Shown here piece by piece: positions 10,625 to 22,015 of a DNA stretch of 64,000 nt. Origin of the DNA: Micrasema longulum (Eukaryota > Arthropoda > Insecta > Trichoptera > Brachycentridae); assembly GCA_022494885.1 (NCBI GenBank), contig JAGVSM010004218.1, positions 1-64,000 of the forward strand, given 5' to 3'. The position numbers were made by a program, and so were the translations under genes. How positions within the stretch are numbered: position 1 is the stretch's first letter; the number at the start of each line of letters is the position of its first letter. The notes beneath the pieces were generated by a model. That model worked only from the letters and a program-made list of their open reading frames with translations. It did no database searches and was not told the DNA's origin.

Positions 10625-11640
10625 TGCCAGGGTAGTAAATTTTTTACCCTACTTTGCTTATCTACTGAGAGAACTTATGAAATTTGGATCTCGGATTAAA
10701 CAACTCTATCGTGGACATTTGACCGACATTATCTTTAAAACATCGAATATTATTTGACATGATATAAAAATATCCGTTTTATGTAAACTAAAATTTGTTT
10801 TATATTTTAAGTTCAAAGTTCATAAATTCAATTACTCTTATTAAATGACCCTTTACTTATCTACTCTGTTGTGCCAATCAATATTTCCGCGCGCACAATA
10901 AAATTTTAGAGAAATTAACCGATTGCTTTTTTTTACCTTACATTTGTGTTATGATTATTTTTTTTCCCATCAAGCAACATTACGCGGCGACATCACGAAT
11001 GCGCGCGGCGAAAGTAAGCCATAGTGGGGGAATTATTGGACACAGTCCACACACCATTCTTAATTCTATGTACGAGAATAAAAATAGGAAATAGAGAAAA
11101 AAACAGAAAATAATAAAACAGTAATACTAATTAAAATAGAATTCTGTTATTACCCTGGTTCTAAAAAAATATTTTTATTTACTACTTTTAAAAGTTTTTA
11201 GTTCATTGGGGAGATTATTACATTTTTAATTCGACTACTGTGGAATTTAGAAATTTTTATATTATTTTGGTATCCGAATTGCTTATTCATCTCAAATTCA
11301 TTTGTTTTTATTTGAATAGTAGAATCATAGAATTAATAATAGTCCAGAAGGAGCGCAGAATCATATTCCCCTTCTATGCTCCACTTTCACCGCGCGCATT
11401 CGTGATGTCGCCGCGTAATGTTGCACGATTGGAAAAAAAATCATAACACAAATGTAAGGTAAAAAAAAAAGCAATCGGTTAATTTCTCTAAAATGTTACT
11501 GTGCGCGCGGAAATATTGATTGACACAACAGAGTAGATAAGTAAAGGGTCATTTAATAAGAGTAATTGAATTAATGAACTTTAAACTTGAAATGTAAAAC
11601 AAATTTTATTTTACATTGTAACGTTGTAAAAAACAAGTCC
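10625..11640. mobile_element. Fold-back repeat (family K, copy 1), arms about 300 bp
   Basis: The left arm (about 10780-11080) and right arm (about 11325-11625) are inverted copies: for example CCTTTACTTATCTACTCTGT against ACAGAGTAGATAAGTAAAGG, and ATTACGCGGCGACATCACGA against TCGTGATGTCGCCGCGTAAT. A spacer of about 240 bp separates them. The left outer end contains GGGTAGTAAATTTTTTACCC. A single-arm copy sits at 33335-33782, just upstream of the zinc-finger gene. No coding sequence. Confidence 0.85.
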
Positions 11641-12931
11641 AACGTACCCCTTTTTTGAAGACATTTTAGTACTCGAATATAATTTTATGTTGCCTGATTT
11701 AGCGCTATCTGACGGCCGTGGTAGTAATTCATCCATATGAAGTCCGTGCTCTAAAAATAACTTCTTTTCCGTTTGAAAACTCGGGACGAGCAGTCCAGCT
11801 GTCGCGGAAGAACTCTAAGGGCAGGCAACCACACATTTCAAAAATGTAGTCCTTCAAGAAAGGGAACGTTCAACGTAACGTAAGCCTATTTGTTTTTAAT
11901 TTATTAGCGCAGTTCTTGTACAGGGAGATATCATATTCTAATGAAATTGTATTTTATATAGTTTTCCCTTTTTTCTCCCTTGTTCCCCTTTCTTCTTCTC
12001 TTTTTCTTTTCATTTTTCCTACACTTTTTTATCTACTTTGTCCTATGATAAAGATTTTACAATATGCTATATTTACTCCGTGATTTGAATGGATCACAAA
12101 TTACGAAGTTTATTCGTAAATACCTGGAAAGGTCGGTGACAGATTCTAAAGTTTCTTCAACATCACGAGATACAAATTGACAAACGCAATGAAGCAGACG
12201 ATCATATACTGAATTCAGATGTCGACAAACAATCTTCTGGGAACTCATCAACTGAGCCAATCATGAATTCAAGCATATCAACCGAAGACGTCGCATATCA
12301 AATTCCATCTGCGGATTTTTATTTTGTAAATTCAACATTATTCCATATTACGGCGAGAAGAAAACAATCAAGAACCTATTTCAGTTGTTATTATTATTAT
12401 TACGAATATTTACTTCTTAGATACATTTATTGTCAACCATTTATTCATATCAGCTAGGCAGAATTCTGATTTTTATAATATCTAGACTTGTTACATTTGT
12501 AGAAGATTGCTTGTTTTATTAAAATTTTGTATTCCACTAACGAGTTGTTTATTTCATAAAATCCAGATCTCTGAGTCATATTTATTCCATTTTACAGTAA
12601 CGTTTTTTATATATAATGTTTTTGATGCAGTTCATAAAATTTAATTTAAACAACATAATCTTATTCTTTTGGAGAATTCTCATGTTCTTGCCGATTGAGC
12701 GAAACTGGTGAAAGGTAAGAAAAAAAAATGTAAAAGTATTTAAAAGGTAGGAATTAAAATAAAGAATGAAAAACATGCTCAGATGTAAAAAAAAAAATTC
12801 GAAAAGGAAAAACATATATTTACATTTATTTTAAGGGACTCAAAGAAACGATGAGAAGAATCTTTAAATGAAATATAATACAATAAATTTGAGGAAATTA
12901 AAAAAAAATCTTCAAAAATAATGACACATTA
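11641..12931. other. Unassigned stretch
   Basis: No recognised element. The tract 12050-12330 is less AT-rich and has short frames on both strands (minus 12260-12057; plus 12263-12457) but no motif or clear splice pair, so I do not call a gene. The remainder is AT-rich with A and T runs. Confidence 0.35.
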
Positions 12932-12933
12932 TA

Positions 12934-13655
12934 CGAGGGTTGTGTAAAAAATAAGGTTCAAAATTTTTTTTCAGGTTTAAAGCATTTTTTATTTGAACTG
13001 AAAAATACATCATTGAACAGCTTAATTTCGTAACTATTTTTCAACATAATCACCAGATTTTTCAACCCATTTTTGTTGACCACTAATCGACTTTTGGAAT
13101 CCAGCTTCGAGAAGTCCGCCGCCAGTCCGCGGAGGAATTCGGTGACCGTCCTGCTTGTGTCGAGTTTATGACCCGAGGGACCGCAATAAATTCGGAAAAT
13201 TATTGCGAGACCTTGAAAGAACTCAAAAGAGCCATCCAAAATCGCCGGAGAGGAAGACTGGCGAAGGCGTTAGACCGCACCTCGACAATGCGCGCCCGCG
13301 CGTCTCTCGCGAAACCGAGGATTCAATCGAAATTTTTGGCTGGGATCTCGTTGAACTAGCTCCCTACAGCCCCGATCTTGCACCGAGTGACTTCTGTTTC
13401 CAAAATTAAAGCAACACTCGGGTGGACAACGTTTCGAGACTGATGAAAGGGTGCAGGAAGCGGTCGCCAAACTCCTCCACGGACTGGCGGCGGACTTCTT
13501 TGAAGCTGGATTCCAAAAGTGGATTAGTCGTCAACAAAAATGCGTTGAAAAATAGTTAAGAAATTAAGGTTCCCAATGAAGTATTTGTCAGTTCAAATAA
13601 AAAATGCCTTAAACCTGAAAAAAAATTGAGAACTTTATTTTTTACACAATCCTCG
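12934..13655 (+). mobile_element. Mariner-like transposon relic with long inverted ends
   Basis: Ends CGAGGGTTGTGTAAAAAATA and, inverted, CGAGGATTGTGTAAAAAATA, flanked by TA (12932-12933 and 13656-13657), the mariner target. The frame 13155-13409 keeps the mariner transposase signatures HLDNARP (second catalytic Asp) and LAPYSPDLAPSDF (third Asp, D34D type). The first catalytic Asp and most of the N-terminus are missing, and the frame breaks near 13407 and earlier. About 190 bp at each end are inverted copies, far longer than the usual 30-bp mariner ends. Confidence 0.88.
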
Positions 13656-13669
13656 TAGTAAGAGCAGCA

Positions 13670-14765
13670 ATATATGGGCTATGTATAGCGTGTGAGCTCG
13701 CCAATATATGACAGTAAAAATTTTATTGTCTTTGAATTTCCTAGAGTTTTAACCATCGAAAAAAAAGAAGATTGCAAATCAAATCAACAGACAATGGAAA
13801 TTTGATGTGTATTATTTTAATAGATTGTTTATAACAGAAAAATACATAGAGAAATATGCATTTTTATTTTTTGTAATAAAAACAGTCTATTAAATTCGAA
13901 TAAATAAAAGTACGCTTTGTATTAACAATATTAATTAAAATGCAAAAATAACATTGAATACTTGAAAAATAAATATTATTGAGTGTTACAAACATAATTT
14001 AAAAAACGGATAGCGATTAAAAGTAAAAACTATCTTTAGTTTAATTCTTATAGCGATAAATACATAAACATTATAAAACAGGAGTTATACAAATACAAAA
14101 ATAATATTGTAACTAGGCGGCTACCTACACGGTTAAATTTCGAAACACCACGCAATTTCTTATCTCGGCTGCGCTATGTAAAATGAAAAAAATATTTAAA
14201 TTAATAATTTCATCACGTCATGAAGTCGCCCCTGGGTAGCGCCTGCTAACGTCAATCAACAAAAACATCCTCGTTTTAATTACAATATTTCGGCTACGCC
14301 ATGAATCTCTTTTTTTAAATAATTTCTCACATCACAAAGTCGCCCCTGGGTAACGTCAATCAACAAAAACATCCTTATTTTTATAACAGTATTTCGGCTA
14401 CGCCATGAATTTCTTATTAAAAATGTCAAAACGTCACAAAGCCACTCTCTGAGTGTCGCTACTGACATCATTTACAAAAACATAATTATTTGTGCTTTTT
14501 TCAGGTACACAACATTTTTTTTTAAATACACCTACCTAACCGATAAAATACTATTAGCAATTAAACCAAGGTGTGCTTTAAAGTTCCGTATGGCCAAATA
14601 ATATTATTTATTATTAGAATATTATTGACATGTAGTTCAAGCATTGCTGCATTCACGTTGCTTTACTTCTGAGAGCTCAACTGCTATGTTTTTCTATGGT
14701 TATGTTTACTGTCATCTGTCATGTATTGGCGAGCTCACAGGCTATACTTACGCCCAATATATTGA
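13670..14765. mobile_element. Non-autonomous inverted-repeat element with three internal tandem units
   Basis: The left end (13670-13720) and right end (14710-14765) are inverted: GTGAGCTCGCCAATATATGA against GTGAGCTCGCCAATACATGA, with flanking GGGC..GTATAGC also matching. Between about 14160 and 14500 a unit starting ATTTCGGCTACGCCATGAA and including AAGTCGCCCCTGGGTA and GTCAATCAACAAAAACATCC occurs three times (cggct at 14166, 14291, 14395; spacing 125 and 104 bp). No coding frame. Part of the right end recurs at about 33245-33300. Confidence 0.7.
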
Positions 14766-15396
14766 TTTTATATACAATATAAAATAAATATTTAGTCTTA
14801 GATGTATTTATTTTAAGACGCATGTCACTTGCAGACATTTCTAGCTTTAAAAAAATCACAAATTTAGTGATTTAAATTAACAAAAAAAAAACATAACCTT
14901 TTTAAAGTCAACATTCTGTAGATTTTTAATGCGTTTGTGTAAGTTTTGCGAACGCGCCAGTTCTAGTCGATATATACTTTATAACTTACTCGTATATGTA
15001 GGTAGAAATTAGGAAAAAGTCACCGTTCGCCTCTGTCAAACAGTCAATGCTAAGCAAAAGTATTTGGCCACTAATAGCTAAACTTATTTCTCAACACCCG
15101 GTGACCTTTGGTTCATAAAATCGTTTGACATTGTTCAACCACTCGAGCAGCCTAAATCAAACGTAGTTATGCAGAAAGCAGCCAGCCGTAGAAAAATAAA
15201 ACAGAGATAATAGCACTTTAGTGAAAAGAGTGAATAATCAATTCTACACGACAGTTGGAATGTTTTTTACTTTAAAAAAGATAAATAATGCAGGCATTAT
15301 TTTTTTCTATTATCTAAAAATATTATTTAACTAGCGGACCTGACAGACTCTGTCTACTCTCTGTTTACCTGCTATTACCTTGGAATAAGACTTTTC
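14766..15396. other. Unassigned stretch
   Basis: AT-rich with no coding frame. A short motif TGCAGAAAGCAGCCAGCC (15171) resembles TGCAGAAAACAGCCAGCG (16281), hinting at an old duplication. Confidence 0.35.
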
Positions 15397-15397
15397 A

Positions 15398-15597
15398 TTG
15401 ATAAAAGGTTTTTATTCAAAATAAAACACTTTGTAAATTATGTAATTGTGTATTGTAATTAAATTATGTAATTATGTATTGTAAATTATTTAATGTAATA
15501 AACTCTTGTGTGGTAAATGTACAAAGTGTTTTATTTTAAATAAATTCAAAATGTCTTTCCACAAAGTAAATGCTGAAACAATAAATTGATAAAAGGT
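15398..15597. mobile_element. Small MITE-like insertion with 13-bp direct repeats
   Basis: ATTGATAAAAGGT occurs at 15398 and again at 15585. Just inside lie inverted arms TTATTCAAAATAAAACACTT (about 15410-15436) and its near-exact inverse (about 15519-15543), enclosing 80 bp of very AT-rich sequence. The direct repeat looks like a target duplication, although it is long for this class. Confidence 0.55.
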
Positions 15598-15599
15598 AC

Positions 15600-16215
15600 C
15601 TGGGTATTTTTTAACGGTTGAATTCCAAAACTAAACATTATTAATATTCAAATATTGAATTTGTTAATCTAGATACTTGTTTATGGTTGAATTCCAAAAC
15701 ATAAAATAATATATTTTTAAATATAGAATATTTTTTGCAAATGTCAAACTCGGCTCTTCTCACCAAAAGGGGTGCACTTTATTCGTTAAAAAAATGCGGT
15801 TTTTAAAAATGTATTTAATGTCAGTTAATATTATTTTAGTATTACCAAAAATCCAGTAAGTAAAAAGTAATAAATGGGTAGAACTTATGAAGAATTTAAG
15901 AAAAGAATCTGATTGGGATCCATAAAAGGCGAAAGTTGTTTGTAAACATTCAAAAACAACTTTTTTTTAACACAAACAAAACAACACCTTCCATTTCAAT
16001 GTATATGCGTTCTCGTCGAATGCAACCCCGGTAGGTTGATGAAAAAAAGATTTATACTTCTAACATTTTTTAAAGGTTCGATTGAAAATTTTAATATCTA
16101 CGAACACGCGCAGCGCAAAGATCTACATTTCGCTGAAAACCACACGTAAATCGGTTAAGCCGTTTAGGAGGGGTTCAGTGACACCACGCGTACAGAAGAA
16201 TTATATATATAAAGA
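15600..16215 (-). mobile_element. Repeat family B, copy 2
   Basis: Reverse-oriented copy: AAATCGGTTAAGCCGTTTAG (about 16150), TCTGCGCGTGTTCG-type tract, GGTTGAATTCCAAAACATAA (15690) and the TA-rich end TTATATATATAAAGAT near 16200. No coding content. Confidence 0.7.
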
Positions 16216-16299
16216 TTATTTATATGAAACGATTGAATGATTTTTAAAGTCAGGCTGACCTAACCTAAGATGCGCATTTTGCAGAAAACAGCCAGCGAT

Positions 16300-17095
16300 A
16301 GTAAAACTCTAATTTATTGAAACATTGTTTTATGATGTAGTCAAATCCATCAGAGATTTAGGAGTTGTTTTGGACTATAAACTGACATACAACGAGCATA
16401 TAGATAATACGGTAAATAAATCACTGAAATTACTTGGCTTCATTAACAGAATATCCTCTGATTTTACTCATGTCCGTACAATCAAACTCTTTATTGCTCA
16501 ACTGTTCGCCCTCTTCTTGAATATGCCTCAGTGGTCTGGTCTCCATTCTATGTCAATCGCATAAATCACATTGAATCAGTCCAACATCGCTTGCTTCGAA
16601 AAATAGCGTGGATGCTCGGACTAGAGAGAGAGATAATTATTCTTATGCTGAAATAGAGTCAATGTTCAATATTTCTAGTCTACAAAAACGTAGAACTAAT
16701 ATTGACTCCATATATATGTTCGGCATACTAAATGGTATAATCGATGTTCCATCATTACTGGGACAAGTAAAATTCAATATTCCGACTCGTAGATTGAGAA
16801 ACAATGAAGTACTGTTCATCGATCAGCATAGAACAAACTATGGCCTAAATTCTCCAATGACCCGCCTTTGTCGTATTGTTAACTCAAGACAGGATCTGGA
16901 CTTTTTTGGTTTAAGTTTACAACGATTTAAACGAGCACTAAATAAATAGTCCAGATTTTGTCTCGATGTCCCTTATGTTTGTCAATGCTTCTTTCTTTTT
17001 TTTAAAATGTTTTAAACTCTTCTTTTATTGTAATATTTAAACTTTATAAATTGTATACATGGACAATGTCCGTTAATAAATAAATAAATAAATGA
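16300..17095 (+). pseudogene. LINE RT C-terminus (family LD, copy 1)
   Basis: Frame 16325-16564 carries the thumb motif SIRDLGVVLDYKLTYNEHID and KSLKLLGFINRISSDF. A frameshift near 16570 leads to frame 16608-16949, which ends NSRQDLDFFGLSLQRFKRAL. The 3' UTR ends in GGACAATGTCC (a short hairpin) and TTAATAAATAAATAAATAAA. It is close to the minus-strand copy at 24297-25385. The 5' end is truncated within the palm domain. Confidence 0.9.
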
Positions 17096-17374
17096 CAATG
17101 ACTTCATTGTTGGGGAGACCGAGGAGTGATGAATAGTGTTTGGATGACCTAGTATATCTCAGCCTAAAATAGACCCATCTCAATGAACTTTATATTTTAA
17201 CGTGGCCAATTAATTAATACATTAATACATTGTATAATCTAAATAAAATAATCGGAGTCAATGAGAAAATCGACTAAAACTGAAAAAACTCCCTGCGTTA
17301 CGACTCTCCTTGTACCGAGGTAAGTTGAAACAGAGGTCAAGGAAAGTTGTAACAGTTTGGTGTTTGGGGATTGT

Positions 17375-17945
17375 AATTAACATTCACCATTCTGCCCATA
17401 TTTGAACATCTTTATTCCTTCAATTCTTTCATATGTTGATATTTGTGAAGTCAAAGAGCTGAAACCTTTATTCATGCGGGTGAGATTCATCTAATTTAAT
17501 TATCTCACCTACATACTAGACTAGGCAACGCCTGAAAACGTTATTTTTTCAATTTCTGTACTTCTTCGTGGACCAGGTGGGTTATTAACAATATTTTGAG
17601 TTTGTCCTCATTTTTGTAGACAAGGACTGGACTCAACTCCCTGGAGAGCGGTTTATATCAATTTATTACAACAGAGATGAAGAAAATTTAAGATAAGGTA
17701 AAGAAATAATTCAATTAGACGAATCTCACCCGCATAAATAAAGGTTTCAGCTCTTTAACTTCACAAACATCAACAGATGAAAGAATTGAAGGAATATAGA
17801 TGTTAAAATATGGGCAGAATGGTGAATGTTACAGTGTGTAAAATGGCCACTTAAACCAGCCATTGACAAGTCATAAGCCCTGTAGATGCCTAGACTTCTA
17901 TATTACCTTCTCTTAAATGTTCTTAATCTCTGTTGTAATATGTAA
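17375..17945. mobile_element. Repeat family J, copy 2 (subtype with GTAGACAAGGACTGG)
   Basis: Contains inverted halves: TTCACCATTCTGCCCAT near 17384 against ATGGGCAGAATGGTGAATG near 17812, and CACCTACATACTAGACTAGG with AACGCCTGAAAACG. The inner part TTTTTGTAGACAAGGACTGG is shared only with the copy at 57125-57470, which defines a subtype. Confidence 0.75.
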
Positions 17946-17994
17946 ATTTATTTATTTATTTATTTAACACTTTATATACATATACAATATATAT

Positions 17995-19560
17995 ATACAT
18001 ATAAGGGCGGGCATATTGCCTTAAGGCAATTTATTCCCACCTACCCAAGCCGTTTAGTTTGAGAAAATTACAAATACATGGACATATTGAATCTTACAAT
18101 TTTATACAAAAATTAAAATCAAGAAGTAACAAAATAAAAATACATAAAAAAATTACACCATACCATGAAGAGAAGAGAGGGGATGGGAAGGAAAGAAGGG
18201 GGATAAAGGAACTACTTAAATATTTAGTAAGTGACATTTCAATCTTGACTTAAATGTAAATAAAGAAAGGGGGTGTCTCTAACATTACTGAGTAGATTAT
18301 TCCACAATCGAGCGGCTACTACTGTGAAAGAGGAGGCAAGAAAATTAGATGACAGGGTATAAAAGGGTTCTCTCGTTACTAGAACGAAGAGATAGTCCGT
18401 GTTGTGAAAGAGGTTGGAAGAGCTCTCTCAGATAAACAGGCGAAGTGGGATTATTCAAAATATTGTGAAGAAGTGATAGAATGTGAATGTTTCTTTTATG
18501 CCTGATACTGAGCCAGTGTAGTTGCGTGCGATACTCGGTAATGTGGTCAAATTTGCGAAGGTCAAAGATAAAACGTATACAAATATTCTGCAATCCTTCT
18601 AACTTATCAAGTAATTCAGAGTTAGCATCTGGATAGCATACATCCGCATAGTCAAGAAGTGGAAGAAGTAAGCTCTGGACGAATGTTTGCTTAACATTCA
18701 TTGGCAAGAAATTCTGTAATCTTTTAAGCGAGTGCAAACTGCTATAAAGTTTACGGCTAACTTCGTTAACCTGATCATGCCACCCTAAATGCTTATGAAT
18801 GATAATACCTAAGTTTTTGACTGAAGTCATGAAAGGAATTTCCGTACCATCTATTTTGAAAAGAGGAAGTGTGGAAAAATTCACTTTTTAATACATTTGT
18901 TTACTACCAACAAGTACAATTTTGGTTTTTGTTGGATTAATGAGAAGTCTTTGTTTTTTTGTCCATTAAGAAATATGCTCGAGTGCAAGTGATATTACTC
19001 TATGTGTTTTAACAATGTCAATGGGTTCGAAATAAATTCACAATTGCAAATCATCGGCATATAAATGGTACGAACAGGGGAGGTTTTTTGTTATTGTATT
19101 GATAAAAAGGGAAAATAAAAGTGGAGAAAGTACCCCCCCTTGTGGCACACCGGCGGTAAGATCAATCCAATCTGAAAAGACATCTGCCATTTTAACGCAT
19201 TGACGACGGCCACGTTTGAAAACCAATTTATCGCGGATGAAAGTAGATTTAAGGACTTAAGTCTAGCGAGAAGCAGGTCAAAATCAACAGAGTTTAAAAC
19301 ACTACTCAAATCAAGTAGGACCAAAAGCGTTAGACGTTTGTCATTCATTGCTTGTCTAATATCGTCAGTTATTCCAGCCCGAAAACCAGAATGCTGAGGA
19401 TCAAGTTGATTATGGAGTGTCAGATAACAGTTAATTTGTGAACTTAATGTAAAGATATAACGTATACAAATATTCTGCAATCGTTTTTACTTATCAAGTA
19501 ATTCAGAGTTAGCATCTGGATAACATACATCCGCATAGTCAAGGAGTGGAAGAAATCATT
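17995..19560 (-). pseudogene. LINE reverse transcriptase (family LF1, copy 2), 5' truncated
   Basis: Minus frames in order: 19480-19091 (QHSGFRAGITDDIRQAM, VLLDLSSVLNSVD), 19226-19038 ([20 protein letters not shown] and catalytic YADDLQL), then 18884-18345 (KNLGIIIHKHLGWHDQVNE, LLPLLDYADVCYP, LSIRHKRNIHILSLLHNIL, LSQHGLSLRSSNERTLL). Frame breaks lie near 19220 and 18890-19030. The 3' UTR ends in the hairpin ATTGCCTTAAGGCAAT and GGGCGGGC. A 100-bp piece of the ORF (18570-18667) is repeated out of place at 19450-19555. Two catalytic Asp remain but the frames are broken. Confidence 0.92.
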
Positions 19561-19599
19561 GGGAGGCGATCTCAAGGAAAAATAGTCACCAAGCGTATC

Positions 19600-20010
19600 A
19601 ACTGGATTCTGTATTTTGATTTCAATTACAATCATTCTAAAAAAACATTTTAAAAATTCACACTTACTTCCTGAACATGCGTCGTATATCTGAATAATTA
19701 TAAGTGTATTTGTGGTTAACCTGGCGTTCTCGATTATCAGTAGCTTCAAAGCGATATTTTACCACAGGAATCGATTTACCTTTCAAGTAATGTGATAAAG
19801 AATTGTCACATCCGTGACATGACCGTGTACACGTAGACGATAAAATATTGAAAAGGGTGCGAAGGTTTTCACGGTCACTGTTATCATCGTGTTTCTTTTT
19901 TGGGTGACACCATGTGTGTTGAATTTGTTCCGACGTTTCGGCTACCACCCCAAGAGCCATCTTCAGGATAAATTGAGTGTTTTGTAGAAAAAGGTGTGTA
20001 TTCAAGTACT
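19600..20010 (-). pseudogene. Possible retroelement C-terminal fragment
   Basis: Minus frame 20005-19664 contains LGVVAETSEQIQHTW followed by HPKKKHDDN. The VVAETSE wording resembles retroelement tails (Penelope-like C-termini), but I have no catalytic motif to support this. Treat the class as open. Confidence 0.3.
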
Positions 20011-20140
20011 AGTAATTTGTACCGTGTCGCAGTCGGCAGTAGGCACATTTCTATTAGTTTTTGTAGTATGTAGTACAGGGAATTATGTTGAGATTAATTT
20101 AAGCCCGGTGTCTTTATTTCTGTTATTTGGGTGTCTGTGT

Positions 20141-20305
20141 ATTTCTGAGGCAAAATTAGCATTTCACAGCGGAGTCCTGGTCCCGACCCTGATGTATGGG
20201 AGCGAAGTATGGATTTGGAAAAACAAGGATGAAAGCAGGTTGAATGCTGTCGAAATGCGATCTCTCAGGCGAATGAATCATAGCGTGGTAAAAGTATGTA
20301 CGATG
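20141..20305 (+). pseudogene. LINE LA fragment, copy 2
   Basis: A 165-bp piece: EAKLAFHSGVLVPTLMYGSE, VWIWKNKDESRLNAVEMRSL, RRM, the same stretch as 39760-39885 in copy 5. Truncated at both ends; the sequence after RRM is unrelated. Confidence 0.8.
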
Positions 20306-20449
20306 AGACCAATAAATGGTACTATTGAGCGTGTTGTCTGGACTAAACTCTGGGTTAATTGTAATAATAATTGAAGCACCTATACCATGCACTGGCAAAT
20401 TCTGCGTTGACCTATGGTCTAATGGGTTAGGGAGCTTGCGCAAAAATCA

Positions 20450-20880
20450 CCCTTGATTCTGTAGCAATTGCACAGAAATCTTTAATCCGAGTCATTTAAA
20501 AAAAAACATTTCGTTATCCAAGTGACTCTTCAAAGAATTCAGAGTACTGAACACTATTCAACAGTATATATTGAGAACGATAGTGGTTACACACATCAAT
20601 AGAGACATTTACTCAACCATAATACAAGATATTGTAATAGGGATCTGATACGAAGTGAAGGGGTTAACACTGTTCTGGCATCGATACAATACTATTACGT
20701 AGGCAAAAAGGTCCATAACCTTTTGCCAAAATCGTGGAAAGACGGGAGTGTTGTCAAGTTGCGGAAGGTGTTGACCTCGCTCTTTCATGACATCGGTCGT
20801 AGGGAGTCAGAAAAGTTGATGCATGCCACGGATTGGAGATTCTTACTGGATGTCGAAAATAAAGAATAATTTAAAAATAT
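20450..20880 (+). pseudogene. LINE C-terminal remnant (family LG, copy 2)
   Basis: Broken frames give LINE tail residues such as KSLIRVI, RNRDLIRSEGVNTV and KVHNLLPKSWKDGSVVKLRK ahead of the stop at about 20868. As in LG copy 1, an ATGT microsatellite follows. Stops and shifts rule out function. Confidence 0.6.
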
Positions 20881-20929
20881 ATAAATACAGATGGCAACCA
20901 TGAAGTTTCGCATTATTAATAAATTGTCT

Positions 20930-21045
20930 ATGTTTTATGAATGTATGTATGTGTATGCGCATGGGTACGTGTGTGAATGTACATGTGTATATATGTGTAT
21001 GTGTGAATGTATATGTATCAAAATGTGTATACGAGTAAGTTTATA
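20930..21045. repeat. ATGT-rich microsatellite
   Basis: Imperfect GTATGTATGTG repeats after the LG2 fragment, comparable with 1990-2200. Confidence 0.75.
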
Positions 21046-21179
21046 TTGTATTAGTCTGTGCTCTCTATTAATTTGTTAACTATTATCATTTATTAGAATG
21101 TAATTGCCTAGTTTCTACCAAATGACTCGCCTACAATCTGTATTGAATCTCTAAGTTCAGTCATATCACTCCACTTCTT

Positions 21180-21665
21180 CCGTAACTACACTGGCTACGT
21201 TTTCCACAGAGGGTCGAATACAAACTCTGTTGGCTTATGTATGTCACTGCACAACTCGGCTCCGGAATATCTAAGGGAACTATGCATTCCAGATGAACTA
21301 GCTGACAGGCGTCTCACGCTTAGATCAGCTACGTCTACGGCGAGAGGAAAAGTTATTATACCTCTACGCAAACAGCGCACTAAATTTAGTGAACGGGCAT
21401 TTACGGTCGCAGGCCCTATGGCATGGAATGCTCTCCCAGCAAAGGTGCGAGGCTGTAAAAGTGAAGTGACGTTTCGGAAAAAACTTTTTAATAAATACTA
21501 ATTTATATTTAAAAAATTAACCTAAAAATTATACAGCATATTCAGAAGAAAGTTTAAACAATTGAAGAATAAATGTAAAAAACAAAATTAAATAATAAAA
21601 CATTCTACAGTAATACAACAAGAAAATCATAAGTACTGTTTCATACGGCTGGGCAAAGTGAAATG
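21180..21665 (+). pseudogene. LINE RT C-terminus (family LH, jockey-like)
   Basis: WLRFPQRVEYKLCWLM (21188-21238) runs, after a one-base frame change, into frame 21241-21501: SLHNSAPEYLRELCIPDELA, TFSERAFTVAGP-type residues (KFSERAFTVAGPMAWNALPA) and EVTFRKKLFNKY at the end. This is the usual tail of jockey/CR1 elements (APEYL...AxNxLP...F+xxLK). The 3' UTR ends near ATGAATAAATAAATAT (21670). Confidence 0.85.
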
Positions 21666-21669
21666 CATG

Positions 21670-22015
21670 AATAAATAAATATAATTACCATTCACCATCT
21701 TTGAAAAAGTTCAAAAGGTTTGTTCTATAGGAACAATACCCTACACTAAATATATCGGATAAGTGGGAACAACTATTGCCGAGTTCATGAAGTCTGTTTA
21801 ATACGGCATTACAAGTATACACTGTCCGTGAATTGTTGCTACAAGACGGTGGCACCTGTCTAGTCATTCTTCCAGGCACCCTGAAGTTGATGAGAGATAA
21901 TAGTTCGGGGCAACCCCCTATTACCTTAGAAAAATACTTTTGATTAGAATGACAGTTGTCAGAAAAACTGAGGACATTACTTTGTAATAACGTCAAAGGA
22001 GTCATTTATATTGAC
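21670..22015 (-). pseudogene. LINE RT C-terminus (family LO, copy 1)
   Basis: The minus frame 22005-21685 reads CPELLSLINFRVPGRMTRQV, then CNAVLNRLHELGN and FSVGYCSYRTNLLNFF. The copy at 54150-54960 has the same skeleton (LLSLISFNVPKRTTRQ, NAVINRLHSLGN). 5' truncated. Confidence 0.8.

Noticed and set aside
10625..11640. LTR retrotransposon with paired LTRs
   Set aside because: The paired segments are inverted, not direct, and no gag or pol lies between them.
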